Positions 31,251-41,374 are shown, counted from the stretch's first letter. The stretch: 64,000 nt of DNA from an uncultured Pelagibacteraceae bacterium (GCA_902604035.1 CACKXG010000001.1:34782-98781); one strand, 5' to 3'. Translations and numbers: made by a program. Notes: generated by a model not told the origin, from the sequence alone.

Positions 31251-32579
31251 TTAATTATTACATTCCTTTTCTAGCCAATTAGCAACACCTAAAAATCTAT
31301 GATCATCAAATTTTGCACCAATTAATTGAACACCTAGTGGCATTTTGCTTTCTCCTTGTAATAGAGGCAGAGAAATACATGGGGTTCCTAAATAAGACCA
31401 TACTTTATTAAATTCTGCAGAGCCAGTACTCTTCAAGCTTTTAGGAGCAACACCTGGACTAGAAGGTGACAATACCCCATGATAATCTTCAAATACTTCT
31501 TCATAAGACTCGTAACTTCTTTTCATAAAATCTATGGCTCCGGCATATTCTTTTGCTGAATGTTTATTGCCTTTAACAATAGCATCTTGCATGGGTTTAG
31601 ATAATTTTTTTTTATACTTTTTGTAATACAATCCAAAATTGTTTGCTAAATCTGTTTCATAAATTATCTGATGATATTTATGAATGTCTTTAAAATAAGA
31701 TGGTGTATCAAAAATTTCGATATTTTTTTTAAAAGATTTAATAAAATATTCGAAAGCTTCTTTAGATTTTTTTTCAATATTTTTCCAATGGTCTGTTTTA
31801 TAAAAAATAAATTTTGGTTCAAACATTGGTCCCTTTTTTGTTTCTTCAAGCATACTATCAGCTGAATAATAAACAGATGCATTATCAAATTTATCTTTTT
31901 TAATTAAAACCTTTGCAAGGAGTGCTACATCCTCAACAGTTCTTCCAAATACACCTATATGATCTAATTTTTCTGAAGTTTTAAGCACTCCATTTCTTGA
32001 AATTAATCCATAGGTTGGTTTATAACCTACAACTCCACAGTAAGATGCAGGTCTAATAACTGAACCACCTGTTTGTGATCCTATTGATAAAGGTGCCATA
32101 AATGATGCAACAGCAGCAGCAGACCCGCTCGATGAACCACCTGGAGTTCTAGAGTGATCATGTGGATTAGTTGTTTTAGCAGGACCAAGATAAGCTAATT
32201 CAGCTGTAGCAGTTTTGCCCATTACAATTGCACCAGCTGCTAAAAGCAAATCAATAATTTCTGCATTTTGTGAGTAAGATTTTCCTTTTCTAATAACTGT
32301 TCCACATTCTGTTGGCATATCAACTGTTCCAACAATATCTTTTACAGCTACAGGAATGCCATGCAAAGGTCCTATGGGTTTTCCTGATCTTCTGTATTCA
32401 TCAGCCTCAGAAGCTTTTTCCAGTAAAAGTTTTTTATCAAAATGTGCCCAAGCCTTAACATCTTTTTCAAATTTTTTTATTCTTTCAATATACTTCTCAC
32501 ATACTTCGACAGAAGTAAGTTGAGCATCTTTTATTTTTGAAGCGATTTCTTCAACTTTTAAGGAAAAAATATCTATCAT
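31251..32579 (-). CDS. Amidase (amidase-signature family)
   Basis: GPLHGIPVAVKDIVGTVDMPTECGT; PGGSSSGSAAAVASFMAPLSIGSQTGGSVIRPASYCGVVGYKPTYGLISR (Ser-cisSer-Lys signature). Confidence 0.95.
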   Translation of the reverse strand: MIDIFSLKVEEIASKIKDAQLTSVEVCEKYIERIKKFEKDVKAWAHFDKKLLLEKASEADEYRRSGKPIGPLHGIPVAVKDIVGTVDMPTECGTVIRKGKSYSQNAEIIDLLLAAGAIVMGKTATAELAYLGPAKTTNPHDHSRTPGGSSSGSAAAVASFMAPLSIGSQTGGSVIRPASYCGVVGYKPTYGLISRNGVLKTSEKLDHIGVFGRTVEDVALLAKVLIKKDKFDNASVYYSADSMLEETKKGPMFEPKFIFYKTDHWKNIEKKSKEAFEYFIKSFKKNIEIFDTPSYFKDIHKYHQIIYETDLANNFGLYYKKYKKKLSKPMQDAIVKGNKHSAKEYAGAIDFMKRSYESYEEVFEDYHGVLSPSSPGVAPKSLKSTGSAEFNKVWSYLGTPCISLPLLQGESKMPLGVQLIGAKFDDHRFLGVANWLEKECNN

Positions 32580-33941
32580 TTAATTTGCAAATAATGTTTC
32601 TGGCAACCATAGGGCTATTGCTGGAAACATGTACATTAAAAACATTGCAAAAATAACAATTGCTAAGAAAGGCATAATTCCTCTAAATATATCTAAAAGC
32701 TCAACATTGGTTTTTTGCACACCTTTTAAATAATATGCCGACATTGCCATCGGTGGGGTTAAAAAAGATGTTTGTAAATTTAATGCAATTAACATTGCAA
32801 AGAAGTACGGATTAACACCAAAAACTTCAAGCAAAGGTAAAAATATAGGTACAAAAATAATTAAAATTTCTGTCCATTCTAGAGGCCAACCTAAAAGAAA
32901 AATTATAATTTGTGTAATTACTAAAAATTGCCAGGTTGAAATATTTATTGATGTGAAAAAATGCTCAAATATTTCATGTCCACCCAGATATGAAAATACA
33001 GATGAAAAAGTCCAAGAACCAATGAACAACCACATAATCATTGCAGTTGTTTTTGCAGTTAAAAATACTGACTCTTTAAAATTTTGCCATTTTAACGTTT
33101 TATAGAACCAAGATAGAATTAAAGCCCCAAACGCTCCTGCTGCTGCAGCTTCAGCTGGTGTAGCTATTCCAGCCAATATTGTTCCTAAAACTAACATAAT
33201 TAATCCAAATAAAGGAACAAAAGAAACTAAAACCTCTTTTAAAATTTCACCTGTTGGTGGGATATCTTCTTTCGGTGGTCTTGGTGCTATCGATGGGTTT
33301 AACCAAGCTCTTGTAACTGCATATGCAATATAAAGACCAGCTAATAAAAGTCCTGGAAAAATTGCTGCTGCAAAAAGTCTTAAAGGTGATAATTGAGCAA
33401 TTACTGAATAGACAATTAACATAATACTTGGGGGGATTAAAATACCCAAACATCCACCTGAACAAATTATTCCTGAAGCAAATTTTTTATCATAACCAGC
33501 TTTTACCATCGCAGGCCAGGCTAGTAATCCCATTAAAGTAACAACTGCTCCTATGATTCCTGTTGCTGTAGAAAATAAAGTACAAGTAATCAAAGCAGCT
33601 ACAGCCATCGATGCAGGAAGTCTATGAGCAGCTAATCTTATCGCAAAAAATAGTTTTGCAACTATTCCAGCTCTTTCAACCAAATAACCCATAAATAAAA
33701 ACAACGGTACAGCTGTAAGAACATTGTTATCCATAACTGTATAAGTATTTTGAACGAATAACTGAAAAATTCTGTTATCAAAAATATGCTCCATCATAGT
33801 AGCATCGTAATAAGCGTAATATCCAAAACCAATTCCCATTGCCATTAATGTGAAAGCTATTGGGAAACCTAAAAGCACTGCGAATAGAAATATGCCCATC
33901 ATTAAAATTGCTACTTCTGGATTTGTAAGACTAAATAACAT
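32580..33941 (-). CDS. TRAP transporter large permease (DctM-type)
   Basis: VPLFLFMGYLVERAGIVAKLF; CLGILIPPSIMLIVYSVIA; NLQTSFLTPPMAMSAYYLKG. Confidence 0.93.
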   Translation of the reverse strand: MLFSLTNPEVAILMMGIFLFAVLLGFPIAFTLMAMGIGFGYYAYYDATMMEHIFDNRIFQLFVQNTYTVMDNNVLTAVPLFLFMGYLVERAGIVAKLFFAIRLAAHRLPASMAVAALITCTLFSTATGIIGAVVTLMGLLAWPAMVKAGYDKKFASGIICSGGCLGILIPPSIMLIVYSVIAQLSPLRLFAAAIFPGLLLAGLYIAYAVTRAWLNPSIAPRPPKEDIPPTGEILKEVLVSFVPLFGLIMLVLGTILAGIATPAEAAAAGAFGALILSWFYKTLKWQNFKESVFLTAKTTAMIMWLFIGSWTFSSVFSYLGGHEIFEHFFTSINISTWQFLVITQIIIFLLGWPLEWTEILIIFVPIFLPLLEVFGVNPYFFAMLIALNLQTSFLTPPMAMSAYYLKGVQKTNVELLDIFRGIMPFLAIVIFAMFLMYMFPAIALWLPETLFAN

Positions 33942-34518
33942 TATTTTTGTCTTCCTGTTGTGATGTTCTCATTAACATTTGTTCCGTTTCTTCAGCAACA
34001 ACCATTCTTGCTGGCCATTGTCCTGTTCTAATACAAATTAAAGATCTAAAAACTTCTGCAATTCCTTGAATTACCAACAAAGTTCCTGCAGCAGGTATCA
34101 TAGTTTTAACCATATAAATTTGAATCTGCGCGGGACTACTCCAGCTAGTTTCTTTTATTTTCCAGGCCAAAGCTGCATATTCGTAACCATAAAAAGCCAA
34201 AGCAACTACACCAGGGAAAAAAAATATAAAATAAAGTACTAAATCTATCCAAGCCTGAGTTTTTTGACTAAATAATCTATAAATTACATCTCCTCTTACA
34301 TGAGCCTCTGTAGCCAAACAGTATGCACCTGACATCATCAATATTGCACCATACATCTGCATACTAAAATCAAAATTCCACAAAGTTGGCTTATTAAAAA
34401 CATAAGCCATTACTACTTCATAAACCGTACCTCCCATTAAAATTACAATACACCAGGAAAAAGCTTTTCCCATTGAAGTACTTAAAGTGTCTGCAAATTT
34501 AATGAAAGAATTCATCAT
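33931..34518 (-). CDS. TRAP transporter small permease (DctQ-type)
   Basis: 4-TM; ATEAHVRGDVIYRLFSQKTQAWIDL; overlaps dctM. Confidence 0.9.
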   Translation of the reverse strand: MMNSFIKFADTLSTSMGKAFSWCIVILMGGTVYEVVMAYVFNKPTLWNFDFSMQMYGAILMMSGAYCLATEAHVRGDVIYRLFSQKTQAWIDLVLYFIFFFPGVVALAFYGYEYAALAWKIKETSWSSPAQIQIYMVKTMIPAAGTLLVIQGIAEVFRSLICIRTGQWPARMVVAEETEQMLMRTSQQEDKNNVI

Positions 34519-34541
34519 AGAAAAGTATATTAAATTAAGCT

Positions 34542-34571
34542 AAAAAAAAAGGGGGTTTTTAAACCCCCTTT
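34542..34571 (-). terminator. Hairpin plus U-run between TRAP-2 dctP and dctQM (rho-independent terminator)
   Basis: aaaaaaaaagggggtttttaaaccccctttt; minus strand reads AAAGGGGGTTTAAAAACCCCCTTTTTTTTT. Confidence 0.88.
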
Positions 34572-34591
34572 TATAATAGTTTTAAAGTTAA

Positions 34592-35749
34592 TTAAATTTT
34601 AACTTTTTCAATTGGTCCAAACTCATTTTCATAAGCTAATTTGTAGTTCGGTTGATTCATCAACAGATACTTCATTGTTCTCTTAGCGTATGCTTTTTGT
34701 GAGTCTACTACTTTCTTAAAGAAAGCGTCCTTACCAGAAAACTCAGCAACGATTTTATCCCAACCTTTTAATTGTTCGGCTAAGATAGCGTCAGAAGTTT
34801 GGTAGACATTTACCTTATGCTCATTCATCAACTTCGCTAAGTCAGCAGAATATCTCACTAACGCTTTGAAGTAGTTATCTGAGTTAGCAGCATAAGCAGC
34901 GTTCTTCAAGATAGCTTGATGAGCAGGTGAAAGGCTGTCAAATCTCTTTTTGTTTACCGGAACTTCAAACATTTCCTGAGATTGGTGGAAACTTCCTAAG
35001 TGGTAATGTTGAGAGACATCTTGCATTCCAAACTGTGAGTCTGATGTAGGGTTGTTAAACTCTGCGGCATCAATCAAACCAGTTTTCATTGCTGGTTGAA
35101 TTTCACCACCTGGCAATTGTCTTACAACCATTCCCATAGCAGTTAAAACGTTAGTAGCTAAACCAACTGTTCTATACTTCATACCTTTAACATCAGATAC
35201 TTTAGTTACATTCTTTTTAAACCAACCAAATGGTTGTGCTGGCATTGGCATATGGAACATACCGTAATAGTTAAATCCTACACTTTTTACAGCTTCATCA
35301 TATAAAGCTCTTCCTCCGCCATACTCTATCCATCCCATTACTTCTTGAGATGACATTCCGTATGATGGACCAGTTCCAAAAAGTGATGCAGCTGGATTTT
35401 TTCCATACCAATATGCTGTCACCCAGTGACCCATATCTACTACTCCAGAACTCACTGCTTGACCAATTTCTGAAGTTTTAACAACTGCTCCAACTGGTTG
35501 AAGATCAATCTTCAATTCACCGTTAGACATGTCGCTAACCATTTTAGCATAGTCTCCAGCCATTTCAAAAAAGATGTTAGCACCTGATGGCCATGCTGCT
35601 TGCATCTTTAATGTTAATGGAGCACCAAAAGCAACATTTGGCATTGCTACAGCTGTTGCTGCGGCTGCACCAGTTGCTGCTGCGGCTTTGAAGAACTTTC
35701 TTCTTGAAGGAGTTTTTGAACCCTTCAATGATTTTTTGTTCTTTATCAT
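34592..35749 (-). CDS. TRAP transporter substrate-binding protein (DctP-type) with Tat signal
   Basis: SRRKFFKAAAATGAAAATAVAMPNVAFGAP; KGMKYRTVGLATNVLTAMGMVVRQLPGGEIQPAMKTGLIDAAEFNNPTSD. Confidence 0.94.
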   Translation of the reverse strand: MIKNKKSLKGSKTPSRRKFFKAAAATGAAAATAVAMPNVAFGAPLTLKMQAAWPSGANIFFEMAGDYAKMVSDMSNGELKIDLQPVGAVVKTSEIGQAVSSGVVDMGHWVTAYWYGKNPAASLFGTGPSYGMSSQEVMGWIEYGGGRALYDEAVKSVGFNYYGMFHMPMPAQPFGWFKKNVTKVSDVKGMKYRTVGLATNVLTAMGMVVRQLPGGEIQPAMKTGLIDAAEFNNPTSDSQFGMQDVSQHYHLGSFHQSQEMFEVPVNKKRFDSLSPAHQAILKNAAYAANSDNYFKALVRYSADLAKLMNEHKVNVYQTSDAILAEQLKGWDKIVAEFSGKDAFFKKVVDSQKAYAKRTMKYLLMNQPNYKLAYENEFGPIEKVKI

Positions 35750-35874
35750 TTTATTCTCCTCTAGTTAATTAACTATTAAAAATAAAACACAGATTCAGAT
35801 TAGAGTCTTTCTAAAAAGAGGTACAGATTGTCACAATAAAACTTTAGATTGAAATTTTCTATCTTAAGTTGAGT

Positions 35875-36948
35875 TTAAATTAATTTATTGTCCTCATAAA
35901 CACAACATTTCTCAGCTGGTATGTGAAGTTTAACATTCTGATTAGGTATTTCAGTTTCTCTAGTAACTTTTGATTTAATGGTAAAGTTTCCCATTTTGGC
36001 GGTGATCAATTTATAATTTCCTAGATCCTCAACCTTTTCAACATTAACATTAATTAAGTTTTCATTTTGGTTTTGTGCAATTTTAATAAATTCAGATCTA
36101 ATTCCTAATTTAATATTTTTCGTTTTTATATTTGACAAATTTGTACGGGTTTTAATTAAATTATTGTTTATTTTTACACTATCGTTTGAGGAAACTTCAC
36201 TTTCAAATAAGTTCATAGCTGGCGATCCAATAAAGTAACCAACAAATGTTGTATTAGGTCTTTCAAAAAGTTCTTTAGGGGAACCGGTTTGAACCACCTC
36301 TCCTTCACTCATTACTATTATATTATCTGCAAAAGTCATCGCTTCGTTTTGATCATGAGTTACATAAACTAATGTTGTTTTATATTGCTCATTAATTTCT
36401 TTAAGATTTCTTCTTAATCTAAATTTTAAGTCTGGATCAATAACAGTTAAAGGCTCGTCCATTAGAACTGCAGCAACGTCTTCTCTTACAAGACCTCTTC
36501 CTAAAGATATTAATTGCTTTTGGTCTGCTGTTAATTTTCTTGCAGGAGAATTTAAAAAAGATTTTAAATTTAAAGTTTCAGCAACTGAGTTAACTCTTTC
36601 ATCCGTTTTACTTTTAGAAAAATCTCTACATTTAAGTGGGAAAGCTAAATTTTCATAAACAGTCATTGTATTATAAATAACTGGAAATTGAAAAACTTGA
36701 GCAATATTTCTATCTTCTGTTTTTAAATCTGTAACATCTTTATCATCAAACAATATTCTTCCAGCAGAAGGTCTTACTAAGCCAGATACAATATTTAGCA
36801 TTGTAGTTTTTCCACATCCAGAAGGACCTAAAATTGCATATCTATTTCCATTTTCCCATGTCATTGAGAAAGGATTCAAAGCATAAACAGGATTTGGATC
36901 ATTTGGATTGTATGAGTGAGATATGTTGCTTAAATCGATTTTAGCCAT
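35875..36948 (-). CDS. ABC transporter ATP-binding protein, GlpT-like (degenerate signature motif)
   Basis: Walker A GPSGCGKTT, Walker B VLMDEPL; signature region KLTADQKQLISLGRGLVRED in place of LSGGQ; adjacent canonical NBD partner. Confidence 0.9.
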   Translation of the reverse strand: MAKIDLSNISHSYNPNDPNPVYALNPFSMTWENGNRYAILGPSGCGKTTMLNIVSGLVRPSAGRILFDDKDVTDLKTEDRNIAQVFQFPVIYNTMTVYENLAFPLKCRDFSKSKTDERVNSVAETLNLKSFLNSPARKLTADQKQLISLGRGLVREDVAAVLMDEPLTVIDPDLKFRLRRNLKEINEQYKTTLVYVTHDQNEAMTFADNIIVMSEGEVVQTGSPKELFERPNTTFVGYFIGSPAMNLFESEVSSNDSVKINNNLIKTRTNLSNIKTKNIKLGIRSEFIKIAQNQNENLINVNVEKVEDLGNYKLITAKMGNFTIKSKVTRETEIPNQNVKLHIPAEKCCVYEDNKLI

Positions 36949-38020
36949 TCAAACCCCCAAAAGGTGAAGATGCTAATTTTCCATCAGCATGAAACGCATA
37001 AGCTCTATCAATTTTAAAATTAATTTTTACTTTATCGTGTATTTTAAAGTTAAGAACTTCTTCTATTGAAACTATAATTTTTGTATCTCCTCTTTTTAAA
37101 TGTAGCAATGTTTCTGAACCACTAATTTCTGCAAGCTCAACTTCAAATTCGTGTCCGTTTTCGTTTAATTCAATATCAGAAGATCTTAATCCGATTTTTA
37201 AACCATCTTCGGTTAATTTAGATAAATGTTGTGGAGCCTCTACATCTATGCCTTCAAATCTAATTTGATTATCTGAAATTTTAGCTTCGATAATATTCAT
37301 TGGCGGGTCATTTGAAATTTCTGCAACTTTCAATGAGTTTGGATTTTCAAATATTTCTTTTGCCGGACCAACTTGTAAGATCTTGCCTTCATCTAGAACT
37401 ATAACTTCACCATTTAATTCCATAGTTTCTCTTGGATCCGTGGTCGAATAAATTAATATTGTTTCATCTGCTAAACCTTTAGAAAATAAGTTCTTAAACT
37501 CTTCTCTAAGTTGCTCTCTCAATTTATAGTCTAAATTTACTAATGGCTCATCTAGCAACAGTATTTTCGCGTTTTTGACTAAAGATCTTGCAAGCGAAAC
37601 CCTTTGTTGTTGCCCTCCAGAAAGCTCTTGTATCTTTCTATTTTCATAACCTAATAAGCCTACAGATTTTAAAGCGTCCATTACTTTTTCTTTAATAATA
37701 CTTTGATCTATTTTTCTTTGTTTCAAAGGAAAGGCTATGTTTTCAAAAACATTTAAATGAGGATAGTTTATAAATTGTTGATAAACCATTGCTACATTTC
37801 TTTCCCAAACTGGAACTTTTAAAAAATTTTTACCATCAAATTCAATTTCACCACTGTCTGGTGTTAAGAGACCAGCTATTGTTTTTAATAAAGTCGTCTT
37901 TCCGGATAGTGTTCTTCCTAAAATTGTATAGAGATTTCCTTCTTTAAAATTAAAAGATACTTCGTTTAAATGATATTGATCATCAGGTTTATAAGATAAA
38001 TTGTTAGCAACTAAATCCAT
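36941..38020 (-). CDS. ABC transporter ATP-binding protein, GlpS-like
   Basis: Walker A GRTLSGKTTLLK, LSGGQQQRVSLARSL, ILLLDEPLVNLD; TOBE-like C-terminus. Confidence 0.92.
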   Translation of the reverse strand: MDLVANNLSYKPDDQYHLNEVSFNFKEGNLYTILGRTLSGKTTLLKTIAGLLTPDSGEIEFDGKNFLKVPVWERNVAMVYQQFINYPHLNVFENIAFPLKQRKIDQSIIKEKVMDALKSVGLLGYENRKIQELSGGQQQRVSLARSLVKNAKILLLDEPLVNLDYKLREQLREEFKNLFSKGLADETILIYSTTDPRETMELNGEVIVLDEGKILQVGPAKEIFENPNSLKVAEISNDPPMNIIEAKISDNQIRFEGIDVEAPQHLSKLTEDGLKIGLRSSDIELNENGHEFEVELAEISGSETLLHLKRGDTKIIVSIEEVLNFKIHDKVKINFKIDRAYAFHADGKLASSPFGGLNG

Positions 38021-38868
38021 TATTTGATAGCTCCTGATAAATTTCCTTTTGATAAATATCGTTCAACAATGAACGCAACAATAATTAATGGTGCTACTGA
38101 AACTAAAGCTGACGCCGATAAACTCCACCAAGGAGTTACCGATGAATTTAATGCAACAATCTTTACCGGCAACAATTGAACTTCTGTAAAAGTTAAAATA
38201 AAAGCAAAGAAAAAATCAATCCATCCAAAAATTATACAAAACATTCCAGCTACAATTAATCCTGGTATTGAATTTGGTAGTACCACTTTTAAAAATGCTT
38301 GATAAGGATTACAACCATCAATTAGGGCTGTCTCGTCAATTTCTCTTGGAACTTTATTAAAAAAGTCGACCATAATCCAAACTGCTATTGGCATTAATAA
38401 AACAATGTAAACTACAATTAACCCCGTTAGGCTATCTAATAAGTTTATCGAACTTAAAAATAAGAAAAATGGAATTGATAAAACAATTGGAGGCATAATT
38501 CTTTGAGAAATGAAGAAAAAAGTAATGTCATTATTTTTTACAAAACCTGCCTTGAATGTATATCTTGATAGTGCATATGCAGACAATGTTCCAAGAATAA
38601 TGCTAATTAAACTTGCTGTACAAGTTACAAACAAACTATTAAAATAAGGTTCAATTATATCTACACCTCCTTTGGCTGGCGATTTAATTAAAACCTTCCA
38701 CCCTTCTAAATTAGGTTCAAAATCTACCCATGGAATATATGTTACTCCACCATTAACAGACTGAAAGTCTTTAAAAGATGTTGTTAAAGCCCAAAGAAAA
38801 GGCGCTACGACAAATACTGTCCAAACAACAATAAAGAAATATTTTAAAAAAATATATAATTTATTCAT
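38020..38868 (-). CDS. ABC transporter permease (CUT1-type, MalG/GlpQ-like)
   Basis: PREIDETALIDGCNPYQAFLKVVLPNSIPGL EAA-like motif; ~6 TM. Confidence 0.92.
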   Translation of the reverse strand: MNKLYIFLKYFFIVVWTVFVVAPFLWALTTSFKDFQSVNGGVTYIPWVDFEPNLEGWKVLIKSPAKGGVDIIEPYFNSLFVTCTASLISIILGTLSAYALSRYTFKAGFVKNNDITFFFISQRIMPPIVLSIPFFLFLSSINLLDSLTGLIVVYIVLLMPIAVWIMVDFFNKVPREIDETALIDGCNPYQAFLKVVLPNSIPGLIVAGMFCIIFGWIDFFFAFILTFTEVQLLPVKIVALNSSVTPWWSLSASALVSVAPLIIVAFIVERYLSKGNLSGAIK

Positions 38869-38871
38869 ACT

Positions 38872-39735
38872 CTACTCTTTCAATAAAACTTTAGTTAAGA
38901 CTTTTGCTATTATTGTTAAACTTATGATCATAATTATTAAGTAGGTGAATGACATTGACGCTGCATAACCCATCTGAAATTCTCTTAGCCCTTTTATGAA
39001 AATATAAAAACTTGAAGTTTCGGTTGAAGTTCCTGGACCACCAGAAGTTAAAACGTAAACTGTATCCATTATCTTTGAAGCCTCAATTAACCTTATAATT
39101 ATTGCTCCAATTGAAATGGGAGCCATCAATGGAAATGTTACATAAATAAATTTTCTAACTGGGCTAGCTCCATCAATCGCAGCGGCCAAAAATGGTTCTT
39201 TAGGTAATGACAATAACCCTGCTAACAAAAGCAGAAACATAAAAGGTGTCCATTGCCATACCTCAACTATAATTACTGTAAATTTTGCAATAACTGGATC
39301 TGTCAACCACTTGGGAGCTACACCAAAAACTGATAACAAATCATTTACCGGTCCTAAAGATTCATGAAAAAAAGTTCTCCAAATAACTGTCATGATCACC
39401 GGAGTTGTCATCATTGGAACTAAAAAAAGAACTCTAAAAAATCTTTTAAATTTAATATCTTTCCAAACCATATGTGCCAATGCAAAACCAATCACATATT
39501 GTAAGATAACTGTTGTAACTGATAAAAAACTTAATCTAAAAAATGACTCCCAAAATCTTGGGTCATCAGTGAATAATCTTATGTAATTTTCTAATCCTAT
39601 GTAATCTAAACCAGGATTATAACTATTCCATCCTGATAAACTTAATCTAACTACGAAAATAATTGGAAATATTAATATTCCTATCAATACAAATAAACCT
39701 GGAAACAGAAAGAAATATTTATGCTTAAAATTCAT
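38872..39735 (-). CDS. ABC transporter permease (CUT1-type, MalF/GlpP-like)
   Basis: PKEPFLAAAIDGASPVRKFIYVTFPLMAPI EAA motif; ~6 TM. Confidence 0.92.
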   Translation of the reverse strand: MNFKHKYFFLFPGLFVLIGILIFPIIFVVRLSLSGWNSYNPGLDYIGLENYIRLFTDDPRFWESFFRLSFLSVTTVILQYVIGFALAHMVWKDIKFKRFFRVLFLVPMMTTPVIMTVIWRTFFHESLGPVNDLLSVFGVAPKWLTDPVIAKFTVIIVEVWQWTPFMFLLLLAGLLSLPKEPFLAAAIDGASPVRKFIYVTFPLMAPISIGAIIIRLIEASKIMDTVYVLTSGGPGTSTETSSFYIFIKGLREFQMGYAASMSFTYLIIMIISLTIIAKVLTKVLLKE

Positions 39736-39767
39736 TTATATAAAAAGGATTATATTACTTTTATATT

Positions 39768-39795
39768 ACGTGGCCATTTTAATTAATGGCCACGT
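39768..39795 (-). promoter_or_regulatory. Stable hairpin between ABC substrate-binding-protein gene and permease genes
   Basis: acgtggccatt-ttaatt-aatggccacgt, 11-bp perfect stem in the SBP-permease gap; no clear U-tract, so possibly a 3'-stabilising or attenuating hairpin. Confidence 0.8.
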
Positions 39796-39809
39796 AAAGT
39801 ATTTTATAA

Positions 39810-41348
39810 CTATAGCTTGTTGTCTTCCATTTTAACACCAACAGCATAGGCATCTTGAACTGCTTTTTTACCTACTCTGCTTACAATTGCTTCCCACTCT
39901 TTAGCAACCTCGTCTAGAGCTTCTTGAGGAGATAATTGTCCTGCTAAAGCTTTTGAAGTTCCTGTAGCAACAGCACTTGTAAATTCAAATACACCTGGAA
40001 CTCTTAGAGGGAAAACTCTGTTATTACTTTTTTCCATATCTAAAAGTGTTTGAGTGTAACTGTTAGCGATCTCTGGATCCCAACCCATACTATTAATATA
40101 GATATTAGGGTCAAAGTCTGAGTTTTTAAATGGGTTAACACCAAATCTACCAATAGCTAAATCAGCTTGGTGGTTTGCACCATTAGAAAAGAAGCAAAGA
40201 TAATCAAATGCCATATCTTTTACTTTACTTTTCTTAGCAACACCTACAGCCCAACCCCAAACAATGTAAGGAGCTTGGTTGTATTGGTTTTCCCAGCTAT
40301 TTGTAACTCTGTTCCAAACTCTATCAGCGCCTGGAAGTGGAGCTGCACCAACTTTATTTTTAATTGGGCTATCATCTTGCATTGCTGCAATAAACGCATC
40401 GTCCCAAGAGAAACTAAATAAAGTTTGTCCACCACCAAATGATCCGATTTCATCACCTAGACCAAAGTTAGTTCCTCCTGGAGGAACATATTTAGTAGCT
40501 TCAACCCAATCAGTTAATGCTTCAACAAAACCTGGGTTATTGATGTTTGGTTTCATAGTTTCTAAATCAAAAAAGAAACCACCTGGAGTTCTAGGGTTTT
40601 TAGCATAAGCAACTGATCTGCTGAAAAAAGCTGCAAACATTAAGTCATCTTTTTTCATAACTTCAGCTGAACCATATTCTTTTTCACCATCTCCATCCCA
40701 ATCCCAATCATTGAAATATTTAGCCATTTGAGCGTATTCTTTCCAAGTTCTTGGAACTCTTAACTCATTACCTGTGTCAGCTTTATATTTCTTCTGCATT
40801 TCTGGATTATCAATGACATCTTTTCTGTATTTAAGATAATGTCTGTCACCATCAACTGGGTATTGGTACATAGTTCCATCCCAAGATGATACACCCATGT
40901 GAGATTTTGTTACGTCTTTCATCTCAGGTGAGTTCATATACTTCTTAGGAACTGGTGCTAAATATCTTTTCCAGTCATTAATGAAGTTAGAAAATCCAAA
41001 CACAACATCGTAAGGAGCTTGTCCAGCTTGGAAAGGAACCATTGCTTTTGAGTACAAATCACCTGCTGGTGTATGTGTAACTTCAACTTTTGCACCAGTT
41101 AATTTCTCAAACTGTTCAGCGTGTAGAGCTGTTGGCTCACCCATTACCGGTATTGCGTGAGTGTTTATTTTAAGAGTTTTTCCTTTGTAATTTTTCTTAG
41201 ACATCTTCTCATAAGAACAGTCACCAGGAATATCTCCTGTAGCTTTGATATGTGGAAACTGATCGCTCCACTTATCAGCATATGCCATAGGACTAAATAT
41301 CATCAAACTTGATATTAAAGCCGTCAAGCAAGTTTTCATTAGTTTCAT
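39810..41348 (-). CDS. ABC transporter extracellular solute-binding protein (GlpV-like / CUT1 family)
   Basis: Sec signal MKLMKTCLTALISSLMIFSPMAYA; family-1 SBP features (VEVTHTPAGDLYSKAMVPFQAGQAPYDVVFG); upstream of the two-permease, two-ATPase set. Confidence 0.88.
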   Translation of the reverse strand: MKLMKTCLTALISSLMIFSPMAYADKWSDQFPHIKATGDIPGDCSYEKMSKKNYKGKTLKINTHAIPVMGEPTALHAEQFEKLTGAKVEVTHTPAGDLYSKAMVPFQAGQAPYDVVFGFSNFINDWKRYLAPVPKKYMNSPEMKDVTKSHMGVSSWDGTMYQYPVDGDRHYLKYRKDVIDNPEMQKKYKADTGNELRVPRTWKEYAQMAKYFNDWDWDGDGEKEYGSAEVMKKDDLMFAAFFSRSVAYAKNPRTPGGFFFDLETMKPNINNPGFVEALTDWVEATKYVPPGGTNFGLGDEIGSFGGGQTLFSFSWDDAFIAAMQDDSPIKNKVGAAPLPGADRVWNRVTNSWENQYNQAPYIVWGWAVGVAKKSKVKDMAFDYLCFFSNGANHQADLAIGRFGVNPFKNSDFDPNIYINSMGWDPEIANSYTQTLLDMEKSNNRVFPLRVPGVFEFTSAVATGTSKALAGQLSPQEALDEVAKEWEAIVSRVGKKAVQDAYAVGVKMEDNKL

Positions 41349-41374
41349 TATTACCTCTCTCTTCCTTTACTTAA

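Noticed and set aside
40167-40608. Overlapping + strand ORFs (84 and 109 aa) and 70-aa minus ORF
   Set aside because: All lie inside the solute-binding-protein gene in other frames; no domain features.
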